From: Bacteroidales bacterium UBA5433
GTDB lineage: Bacteria > Bacteroidota > Bacteroidia > Bacteroidales > UBA932
Assembly: GCA_002427525.1 (NCBI GenBank)
Contig: DIRP01000012.1
Location: forward strand, 64,270-128,269
DNA length: 64,000 nt
Direction: 5' to 3'
Each line of letters begins with the position of its first letter. Positions within the stretch are counted from its first letter, which is position 1. Below, piece by piece: positions 1 through 6,462 of the stretch. The notes under the pieces were generated by a model. It saw only the letters and a list, made by a program, of their open reading frames with translations. It did no database searches and had not been told where the DNA came from. Made by a program: the position numbers and the translations under genes.

Positions 1-466
1 CAACGAAAGTTTTATGACTGTAACTAATTTCATTCCTCTTACCTCCGATGAAATTAATGACAGCCTGCGCTTGTACATCAAACTGCTTAATCCGGATCTT
101 TCCTATTTTATCATTGACGCGAACAACAAGGTGGCTGCTTTTTCCATTTCTTTTCCCAGTATGTCAAAAGCCTTGCAGAAAGCCCGGGGGTATTTGTTTC
201 CTTTCGGATGGTTCCATATATTGAAAGGTTATTTTTTTTACAAGGACATTGACCTGATGATGGTAGGCGCACGTCCGGACTGGAAAGGGAAAGGGCTGAG
301 TTCTATTTACCATTACCATACGAACAAGGCCGTCATTCGTAAAAAACTTCGCTGGGCTGTTACCAATCCTCAGTTGGAAAACAACCAGGCCGTTGAAGTC
401 TGGAAAGAATACGATACACAATTACACACACGCAGACGTTGTTACATAAAATCTATTCATTCATAA
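1..466 (+). CDS. YghO-like GNAT-type acyltransferase, 3' part only
   Basis: The reading frame is open at the left edge of the window, so this is the C-terminal part (about 155 residues) of a longer protein; the ATG at position 14 is probably an internal methionine. The fragment has the look of the C-terminal half of a GNAT-fold N-acyltransferase of the YghO type: a beta-strand series (YFIIDANNKVAAFSIS), a basic amphipathic stretch, then GARPDWKGKGLSS, which resembles an acyl-CoA binding loop, and an NPQLENNQAVEVWKEY segment typical of GNAT C-termini. It ends in the basic RRRCYIKSI tail. The stop lies 12 bp before the first hydrogenase-cluster gene with no promoter or terminator seen between, so read-through into the cluster is possible. 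Family assignment is from memory of the motif layout and is moderate at best. Confidence 0.5.
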   Translation, partial: NESFMTVTNFIPLTSDEINDSLRLYIKLLNPDLSYFIIDANNKVAAFSISFPSMSKALQKARGYLFPFGWFHILKGYFFYKDIDLMMVGARPDWKGKGLSSIYHYHTNKAVIRKKLRWAVTNPQLENNQAVEVWKEYDTQLHTRRRCYIKSIHS

Positions 467-478
467 ATAAGTATCAAA

Positions 479-823
479 ATGACAATTCACGAAATAGTGT
501 CGCTGGTTCAGGGGAAAATACTGAGTGGAAAAATAGGGAAAGAAGAAGGTGTTGAATATTGCTTTGCTTCTGATCTGATGAGCGATGTGTTGACTGTATG
601 CCGCAGTGACTTCATGCTTATTACAGGCTTGTCTAATGTTCAGAGTATAAGGACGGCAGAAATGAGCGATTTAAAATACGTATTGCTGGTCAGAGGAAAA
701 ACACCTCCCCAGGAAATGGTTGATTTGGCTGAAGACAGCGGAATTGTCCTGATTGTTAGTCCGTTTTCTATGTTTAAGGCGTCTGGTATCCTTTACGGGG
801 CCGGACTAAAAGGAGTTTTTTAG
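479..823 (+). CDS. DRTGG-domain-like protein, first copy
   Basis: A 114-residue soluble protein of the type found as the first member of hydrogenase regulatory clusters. It resembles stand-alone DRTGG domains, although the literal DRTGG motif is absent. It shares the segment SDLMSDVL plus a following hydrophobic strand with the 111-residue protein at 2578-2913 (SDLLSDVM), so the two are paralogues. No membrane segment, cysteine cluster or catalytic motif is evident, which suggests a ligand-binding or protein-interaction role. The start ATG at 479 follows the upstream stop by 12 bp, and the stop overlaps the next start by one base. DRTGG domains occur in phosphotransacetylase and CBS-containing proteins; the ligand is unknown. 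Function here is inferred only from context. Confidence 0.7.
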   Translation: MTIHEIVSLVQGKILSGKIGKEEGVEYCFASDLMSDVLTVCRSDFMLITGLSNVQSIRTAEMSDLKYVLLVRGKTPPQEMVDLAEDSGIVLIVSPFSMFKASGILYGAGLKGVF

Positions 824-1236
824 TGGATCTGTCATTTAATATACAAGGAGGCGATTTTACTTCTGCCGGAACGGCGTCTTCTCAGGTACGACGCACACTT
901 AAGGAATTGGGTGTAGACGCATCTGTTATCAAAAGGGTGGTAGTAGCTTTGTACGAAGCCGAGGTAAACATTGTTGCTCATGCATACAAAGGAGAAATTG
1001 TAGCACAGATCAGCCCTGAACGTGTGTTTTTAAAATTAACAGATGAAGGACCGGGAATTCCCGATATTGAAAAAGCCATGACACCCGGCTATTCCACAGC
1101 ATCGCAGGAAGTAAGAGAAATGGGGTTTGGAGCCGGAATGGGCCTGCCCAACATTTGTAAAAATGCAGATGTTTTTAACTTACACTCTGTTCCGAACAAA
1201 GGAACAACAGTAGAAATTACCATTCAAATCAGTTAA
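823..1236 (+). CDS. RsbW-like GHKL ATP-binding protein
   Basis: A 137-residue single-domain protein of the GHKL ATPase superfamily, closest in layout to anti-sigma factor serine kinases (RsbW/SpoIIAB). The N box region reads YEAEVNIVAHAYKG (residues about 45-58), the G1 box is LTDEGPGIPD (about 83-92), and a glycine-rich G2 loop MGFGAGMGLP follows (about 107-116). There is no dimerisation/phosphoacceptor domain and no membrane segment, so it cannot be a complete histidine kinase. It starts with GTG at 823, overlapping the preceding TAG stop by one base, which implies translational coupling. It may phosphorylate or sequester a neighbour of the hydrogenase cluster; the substrate is not evident from the sequence. 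Confidence 0.8.
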   Translation: MDLSFNIQGGDFTSAGTASSQVRRTLKELGVDASVIKRVVVALYEAEVNIVAHAYKGEIVAQISPERVFLKLTDEGPGIPDIEKAMTPGYSTASQEVREMGFGAGMGLPNICKNADVFNLHSVPNKGTTVEITIQIS

Positions 1237-1242
1237 CAAGAT

Positions 1243-2559
1243 ATGGATCAGCAAAAAAAACCGTTTCATCACGCATTGCGTATAAATAAGGAGCTCTGCA
1301 TTGGCTGTTCGCGTTGTATGCGGGTGTGTCCTACAGAGGCGCTTCGTGTGATTGACGGAAAAGCAACATTGCATCCGGAGTGGTGTATTGATTGCGGAGA
1401 ATGTTTTAAGGTGTGTCCGGTTAAAGCCATTCTGGTAGAAGACGATGACATTGCCAGGATATTTCAATTCAAACACAGACTCTTGCTTATTCCGTCTATT
1501 TTCTTTGCGCAATTTGAAGAAAAACTCACTTTGGATGCCATCAAAGGGATTCTGTATGATATGGGATTTACGGAACTTTGTACCGTTGAGCAGGGAGCCG
1601 ACATTCTGGTAGATGAGATCAACCGGTATGTAGAAGAGTTTAAAGGAGAAAAACCGGTGCTTTCTTCGTACTGTCCTGCAGTAGTACGCCTTATCCAGGT
1701 AAGTTTCCCTTCTTTTGCAGATCAGATCATGCGTCTGATCCCCCCCCTGGAGATAACAGCTCAGTATTACAGAAGAGAATACGAGAAAAATGGGGTACCG
1801 TTAGAAGATGTGGGTATTTTTTATGTTACACCGTGTGCAGCTAAAATAGCAGCTATCAAGGCTCCTGTGGGAGGGTACGTATCTCCCATCAACGGGGTTA
1901 TCAATATGTCTGAGCTCTACAACAAGGTGTTTCTTGCCTACAAACAAAAGGGCACGAGTGAGAACGAACACTGTACCCTTATCCACTCTTCCTTGTCTTC
2001 TGTAGGTATCCACTGGCCAACTACGGGAGGAGAAGCCGTGAATATCAAAGGACGTGCTTTAGCTATTGATAGCATGCCCAATGTAATTGACTTTTTGGAA
2101 CGCCTTGAAAACGAGGAAATTAAAGGTGTGGATTTCTTGGAACTTAGAGGCTGTGATATGTCTTGTTGCGGAGGAATCCTGGTTCAGGACAACCGTTTTC
2201 TTATTAAAGAGCGTATAGAAAAACTGGCAGAGGAACTTCCGAAGAAGCATATGCTTGATCAGGAATTCAGGAACGTCTGTTCCGGATACATCCCCATGGA
2301 ACCCGTGGAACCAAGGGCTATGATCAAATACCATCCCGATATTACCATTGCGTTGCAGCGTATGGAAGAAGCCAGCAGGTTACGCGGTCTGCTGCCCGAT
2401 ATTGACTGTGGAGCGTGCGGGGCACCTACCTGCGAAGCCCTGGCAGAAGACATTGTTTGCAACAGGGCTACCATGGAACATTGTGTAATCCGACATGCTT
2501 ACCAGGCAGATGCAGAAATGATAGAGAAAATTTGGGGAAAAAAACGATTCAGAGAATAA
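1243..2559 (+). CDS. [FeFe]-hydrogenase-like iron-sulfur protein, probably sensory (HydS/group D type)
   Basis: A 438-residue protein. Residues 19-29 and 48-58 form two [4Fe-4S] ferredoxin motifs (CxxCxxCxxxC). A hydrogenase H-cluster domain follows with three degenerate signatures: SSYCP (141-145) for TSCCP, TPCAAK (196-201) for MPCxxK, and GCDMSCCGG (303-311) for MACPGGC. The four cysteines expected to hold the H-cluster (C144, C198, C304, C308) are present, but the cysteine that normally relays protons is Tyr143. A C-terminal [4Fe-4S] domain follows (C389, C392, C397, C406). Proteins with this domain order sit beside bifurcating hydrogenases in Thermotoga and Clostridia and include the sensory hydrogenase of Thermoanaerobacter mathranii. 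A redox or H2-sensing role is an inference; it is unlikely to be a fast hydrogenase. Confidence 0.85.
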   Translation: MDQQKKPFHHALRINKELCIGCSRCMRVCPTEALRVIDGKATLHPEWCIDCGECFKVCPVKAILVEDDDIARIFQFKHRLLLIPSIFFAQFEEKLTLDAIKGILYDMGFTELCTVEQGADILVDEINRYVEEFKGEKPVLSSYCPAVVRLIQVSFPSFADQIMRLIPPLEITAQYYRREYEKNGVPLEDVGIFYVTPCAAKIAAIKAPVGGYVSPINGVINMSELYNKVFLAYKQKGTSENEHCTLIHSSLSSVGIHWPTTGGEAVNIKGRALAIDSMPNVIDFLERLENEEIKGVDFLELRGCDMSCCGGILVQDNRFLIKERIEKLAEELPKKHMLDQEFRNVCSGYIPMEPVEPRAMIKYHPDITIALQRMEEASRLRGLLPDIDCGACGAPTCEALAEDIVCNRATMEHCVIRHAYQADAEMIEKIWGKKRFRE

Positions 2560-2577
2560 CTTACTAATTTATAAAAC

Positions 2578-2913
2578 ATGACAGTTAAAGAAATGGCCCA
2601 AACCTTAGGTTTGACAATTTTTACCGGAGAAGAAGGTTTGGAAAAAGAAATAGAAGGTGGTTATACATCCGATTTGCTGAGTGATGTGATGGGTTATGCA
2701 GATGCAGGTTATGTATGGATTACGCTGCAGACACATAAAAACGTTATGGCTGTTGCATCGCTTAAAGAGCTGGCAGCCGTTATTCTTGTAAAAGGATTTG
2801 CACCCGATGAAGATACGGCGGAATTGGCACGCCAGGAACAGATATCCATTTTAGGGACGACGGAGCAGGCTTTTGAACTTTCCGGCCGTTTGTACCGGTT
2901 GCTTCATCCCTGA
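2578..2913 (+). CDS. DRTGG-domain-like protein, second copy
   Basis: A 111-residue soluble protein, paralogous to the product of 479-823: both begin with a short helix, then carry the related segments SDLLSDVM and SDLMSDVL, followed by an alternating hydrophobic core and a similar C-terminal end (ELSGRLYRLL here, KASGILYGAG there). No cofactor-binding cysteines are seen. The gene starts 18 bp after the hydrogenase-like sensor gene and its stop lies 7 bp before the PHP gene, so it is part of the same operon. The two copies bracket the sensor gene, which suggests that they act together, perhaps as a heterodimer. The ligand is unknown. Confidence 0.7.
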   Translation: MTVKEMAQTLGLTIFTGEEGLEKEIEGGYTSDLLSDVMGYADAGYVWITLQTHKNVMAVASLKELAAVILVKGFAPDEDTAELARQEQISILGTTEQAFELSGRLYRLLHP

Positions 2914-2920
2914 TCACATC

Positions 2921-3637
2921 ATGGCTGGCTTAAGGGCTGATCTGCATATTCATACATTTTTGTCTCCGTGTGGCGACATAGAGATGACGCCACGCAATAT
3001 TATTCAGAAAGCAAAGGAACAGCAGCTTGATCTGATTGCTATTACAGATCATAATTCAACCCTTCAGGCTCCGGAAATACGTCGTGTGGGGGAAAGGGAA
3101 GGGGTGGCTGTTATTTGTGGTGCAGAAATTACCACAAAAGAAGAAGTGCATTGTTTGACTCTTGTAGAAACAGATGCCCAACGGGAAGAATTGCAGGGGT
3201 ATCTGGAAAAATACCTGCCTTCCATTCCCAACGACCCCGATTTTTTTGGATACCAGTTTTGGGTAGACGAAGAAGAAAACGTTCTGGGAGAAGTACCGCA
3301 TTTGCTGATTTCTGCCATTGAACAGAATATTGATCAGGTAGAGGCTTTTGTACATTCCATAGGGGGGTTGTTTATTCCGGCGCACATAGAAAGACCCAGG
3401 AACTCCCTTTTGAGCCAGTTGGGATTTGTTCCGCCCGGTATGAAGGTCGATGCGCTGGAACTATCGCGTCATACAGAAGTGGTATCTTTTCTTGAGAAAA
3501 ACGCTTATTTAAAAAAATACAAGTTTATCCGATCTTCGGACGCACATTTTCTTCATCAGGTTGGGGAAGTGCATACGGTTTTTGAAATGGAAACAGCTGG
3601 TTTTGCAGGGTTGAAAAAAGCATTAACTTTCTTGTAA
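2921..3637 (+). CDS. PHP-domain phosphoesterase
   Basis: A 238-residue PHP (polymerase and histidinol phosphatase) family metallohydrolase. Visible metal-site motifs are ADLHIHTF near the N-terminus, ITDHNS at about residue 42, GAEITTKEEVH at about 66-76, IPAHIERP at about 154-161, and SSDAHFLH near residue 207. Together these give the His/Asp/Glu set expected for an active enzyme. The ATG at 2921 was chosen rather than an in-frame ATG at 2873, because the earlier one lies inside the preceding gene and homology begins at RADLHIHT. Family members hydrolyse phosphoesters, including nucleotides and RNA ends. In hydrogenase clusters of this layout its substrate is unknown. Confidence 0.85.
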   Translation: MAGLRADLHIHTFLSPCGDIEMTPRNIIQKAKEQQLDLIAITDHNSTLQAPEIRRVGEREGVAVICGAEITTKEEVHCLTLVETDAQREELQGYLEKYLPSIPNDPDFFGYQFWVDEEENVLGEVPHLLISAIEQNIDQVEAFVHSIGGLFIPAHIERPRNSLLSQLGFVPPGMKVDALELSRHTEVVSFLEKNAYLKKYKFIRSSDAHFLHQVGEVHTVFEMETAGFAGLKKALTFL

Positions 3638-3640
3638 ATT

Positions 3641-4195
3641 ATGAACGACTTGGCATTGCATTTGCTTGATATAGTGCAGAATTCTTTGTCTGCGGGAGCT
3701 TCTTTGATTACTATAACAGTGGACGAAGATCTGATAAAAAATAAGCTGAGTATGGCAGTAAAAGACAACGGGCGGGGGATGACCAAAGAGCAGGTAAAAA
3801 AACTGAGTGATCCCTTTTTTACCTCCCGTACTACAAGGCGCGTGGGTCTTGGAGTGCCTCTTTTGCGGCAGACGGCGGAACAAAGCGGCGGCGGTCTGGA
3901 AGTAACTTCCGAGCCGGGAAAAGGTACCTTGTTATCGGTACATTTTCAATACGATCATATAGACAGGCCTCCTTTGGGAGATATCCCCAATGCCGTTGTT
4001 CTGATGGTATCTGCCAATCCCCTTGTGGATTTTGAATACAAGTATTCTTACAACGGAAAATCCTATGAAATAGACACCTTTCAGTTGAAAGAAGTATTGG
4101 GAGACACTCCCTTAAGTGACTTGCATGTGATGGGTATGATAGAAGAAATGATAAAGACAAATCAAACAGATCTGAAAGTTTGCCAGATTCAATAA
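3641..4195 (+). CDS. GHKL ATPase (histidine-kinase-type ATP-binding domain) with a C-terminal extension
   Basis: A 184-residue protein whose first 105 residues are a GHKL ATPase domain: N box DIVQNSLSAGAS (about 8-19), G1 box VKDNGRGM (about 41-48), F box DPFFTSR (about 58-64), G2 region RVGLGVPLL (about 67-75), and the terminal GKGTLLSVHF. No histidine phosphoacceptor helix and no membrane segment are present. About 80 further residues form an extension of unknown fold that may bind a partner. The gene starts 3 bp after the PHP gene. It is the second GHKL protein in this cluster, beside the RsbW-like one at 823-1236. A partner-kinase or chaperone-like role in the sensory module is inferred from context. 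Confidence 0.8.
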   Translation: MNDLALHLLDIVQNSLSAGASLITITVDEDLIKNKLSMAVKDNGRGMTKEQVKKLSDPFFTSRTTRRVGLGVPLLRQTAEQSGGGLEVTSEPGKGTLLSVHFQYDHIDRPPLGDIPNAVVLMVSANPLVDFEYKYSYNGKSYEIDTFQLKEVLGDTPLSDLHVMGMIEEMIKTNQTDLKVCQIQ

Positions 4196-4202
4196 TTTAG
4201 GC

Positions 4203-4210
4203 TTACTTTG
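4203..4210 (+). promoter_or_regulatory. Possible internal promoter -7 box before the hydrogenase structural genes
   Basis: TTACTTTG lies in the 56-bp gap before the HndB-like gene and differs from the Bacteroidota -7 consensus TAnnTTTG at one position. This is the longest gap in the operon. It could let the four hydrogenase subunits be expressed separately from the sensory module. The evidence is weak. Confidence 0.25.
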
Positions 4211-4251
4211 CTGATTGCGTTAAGGTAAAATTTAAAAATTTTTTATTGACT

Positions 4252-4641
4252 ATGACAAAGATTAAATCATTGGACGAATTGCGTCAGAAGAAACAGCAAC
4301 TCGAACAAAGCCTGGAAATCCGGGAAAAAAGCAATCATCCCGACAGCTTGGTACAAATTAAAGTTGCCATGGCTACGTGTGGAATTGCTTCGGGTGCCCG
4401 CACGGTTATGAATGCACTTGTTGAAAAAATCAGAAACGAAAAAATTCCTGCTGTTGTTACCCAAACCGGGTGTATGGGATATTGCTATGCAGAACCCACA
4501 GTTGAAGTGAAGAAACCGGGACATGACCCGGTAGTATTTTCTTATGTCGATGTCAAAAAAGCAGAAGAAATAATTGATAAATATATAAAGAACAATGAAT
4601 TGCTTGACGGTATTCTACCGGCTAACTACCAGACTATTTAA
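4252..4641 (+). CDS. Thioredoxin-like [2Fe-2S] ferredoxin, HndB-type hydrogenase subunit
   Basis: A 129-residue protein with an N-terminal coiled stretch (about residues 5-28) and a thioredoxin-like ferredoxin domain. Cysteines are seen in ATCGIASGA and in TGCMGYC, near residue 65-75, spaced CxxxC as in the second half of such domains. It resembles HndB of the Desulfovibrio NADP-reducing hydrogenase and the small protein beside the Thermotoga hydrogenase genes. The start is the ATG at 4252; a TTG two codons upstream is also in frame but less likely. It probably shuttles electrons or completes the HydABC complex in the cytoplasm. Confidence 0.8.
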   Translation: MTKIKSLDELRQKKQQLEQSLEIREKSNHPDSLVQIKVAMATCGIASGARTVMNALVEKIRNEKIPAVVTQTGCMGYCYAEPTVEVKKPGHDPVVFSYVDVKKAEEIIDKYIKNNELLDGILPANYQTI

Positions 4642-4666
4642 TCCATTCAATTAATATAGAATCATA

Positions 4667-6454
4667 ATGTATAAAATGCAATTACTTGTTTGCGGCGGGA
4701 CTGGTTGCCAGGCCTCTGCAAGCGCAAAAATTGTAGAAAAACTGAATGAATCACTGAAGGCTCACGGTCTGACAGAAGATGCACAGGTGGTAATTACCGG
4801 GTGCTTTGGTTTCTGTGAGAAAGGGCCTATTGTTAAAGTGATCCCGGACAACACGTTCTACACACAAGTTAAACCGGAAGACGCAGAAGAGATTGTAGCA
4901 GAACACATTCTGAAAGGAAGAAAAGTAGCCCGTCTGTTGTATGAAAATCCCGAAACAAAGGAACACGTTTCTGATTCCAAGCATATGGGGTTTTATCAAA
5001 AACAGATGCGTATTGCCCTGAGGAATTGCGGCTTTATTGATCCGGAGAACATTGATGAATATATAGCCCGGGAAGGATATTCTGCGCTGGCGCAGGTTAT
5101 TTCGGAACTGACACCTCAGCAGGCTATTGACATGCTAAAGCAGAGTGGCTTAAGAGGAAGGGGAGGAGCAGGATTTCCTACAGGAATGAAGTGGGAGTTT
5201 ACCAGCAAATATTCCGCAGATCAGAAATATGTGGTATGTAATGCTGACGAAGGCGACCCCGGTGCTTTTATGGACCGTTCCATTTTGGAAGGTGACCCCA
5301 ACACAGTTATAGAAGCCATGGCCATTTGCGGTTATTGTGTGGGAGCAAGCAAAGGTGTTGTATATATCCGCGCTGAATATCCACTGGCTATCAGACGCTT
5401 GCAAGTTGCCATTAAACAAGCCAACGAATACGGGTTGCTGGGTAAAAATATTCTGGGAACCAATTTTTCTTTTGAAATGGAGTTGCGTTATGGTGCAGGT
5501 GCTTTTGTCTGCGGTGAAGAAACAGGACTTATCGCCTCTATGGAAGGAGGTAGGGGAGAACCCAATTTCAAGCCTCCGTTCCCTGCAGAATCCGGTTTTA
5601 ATAAAAAACCTACCTGCGTGAACAACGTAGAAACATTTGCTAACGTTCCTGTTATTTTTCTGAAGGGCCCCGAGTGGTTTACTACTATTGGAACAGAAAA
5701 ATCCAAGGGTACCAAAGTGTTTGCTCTTGCCGGAAAGATTAACAACGTGGGACTTATTGAGGTTCCCATGGGAATTACCTTGCGTGAGATTATTTTTGAA
5801 ATTGGCGGTGGCATAAAAGGAGGTAAAAAATTCAAAGCTGTTCAGACAGGAGGTCCTTCGGGCGGATGTCTGACAGAAAAACACCTGGATACGCCCATAG
5901 ACTTTGACAGCCTGGTAGCAGCCGGCTCTATGATGGGATCCGGCGGGATGATTGTAATGGACGAAGACGATTGCATGGTATCCATTGCCAAGTTTTACCT
6001 GGAATTTATAGTAGAAGAGTCTTGCGGGAAATGTACTCCCTGCCGTGTAGGGAACAAACGCATGCTGGAAATTCTGGAAAAGATATGCCAGGGTAAGGGT
6101 GAGATGGAGGATCTGGACCACCTGAGAAACCTGGCAAGTGTAATCCGGGATACGGCTCTGTGCGGACTGGGACAAACGTCTCCCAACCCCGTCCTTTCTA
6201 CACTCGACAATTTCTATAACGAATACCTGGCTCACGTAGTAGATAAAAAATGCGAAGCCAAAAAATGCAAGGCACTGGCAAGGTATTCCATTATTACGGA
6301 AGCATGTACCGGATGTACGCTTTGTGCAAGGAATTGCCCGGTAGGAGCCATTTCAGGTGAAAGAAAGCAACCGCACTCTATTAACCAGGATCTCTGCATC
6401 CGTTGCGGTGTATGTTATACGAAGTGTAAGTTTAATGCAATCTTAGTTCAATAA
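4667..6454 (+). CDS. hydB: NADH-binding subunit of electron-bifurcating [FeFe] hydrogenase (NuoF-like)
   Basis: A 595-residue flavoprotein subunit. It has an N-terminal [2Fe-2S] thioredoxin-like domain (C9, C14, C46, C50), then a NuoF core with the FMN/NADH motifs GRGGAGFPTG (about 163-172), CNADEGDPGAF and GAGAFVCGEET. A [4Fe-4S] site follows at CGKCTPC (about 452-458) with a distal CGLGQ cysteine. The protein ends in a two-cluster ferredoxin domain (CTGCTLCARNC and CIRCGVCYTKC). This domain order matches HydB/HndC of soluble bifurcating hydrogenases rather than respiratory NuoF. It would oxidise NADH with FMN and split electrons between ferredoxin and HydA. It lies 25 bp after the HndB-like gene and 8 bp before hydA. 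Confidence 0.95.
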   Translation: MYKMQLLVCGGTGCQASASAKIVEKLNESLKAHGLTEDAQVVITGCFGFCEKGPIVKVIPDNTFYTQVKPEDAEEIVAEHILKGRKVARLLYENPETKEHVSDSKHMGFYQKQMRIALRNCGFIDPENIDEYIAREGYSALAQVISELTPQQAIDMLKQSGLRGRGGAGFPTGMKWEFTSKYSADQKYVVCNADEGDPGAFMDRSILEGDPNTVIEAMAICGYCVGASKGVVYIRAEYPLAIRRLQVAIKQANEYGLLGKNILGTNFSFEMELRYGAGAFVCGEETGLIASMEGGRGEPNFKPPFPAESGFNKKPTCVNNVETFANVPVIFLKGPEWFTTIGTEKSKGTKVFALAGKINNVGLIEVPMGITLREIIFEIGGGIKGGKKFKAVQTGGPSGGCLTEKHLDTPIDFDSLVAAGSMMGSGGMIVMDEDDCMVSIAKFYLEFIVEESCGKCTPCRVGNKRMLEILEKICQGKGEMEDLDHLRNLASVIRDTALCGLGQTSPNPVLSTLDNFYNEYLAHVVDKKCEAKKCKALARYSIITEACTGCTLCARNCPVGAISGERKQPHSINQDLCIRCGVCYTKCKFNAILVQ

Positions 6455-6462
6455 GCGCGAAT

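Noticed and set aside
1243..2559. A second catalytic hydrogenase
   Set aside because: H-cluster signatures are degenerate and the proton-relay cysteine is missing, so a sensory role fits better.
5150..6235. A 361-codon open frame on the minus strand opposite hydB
   Set aside because: It is antisense to an unmistakable NuoF-like gene with all cofactor motifs, and its translation shows no family motif; a shadow of codon bias.
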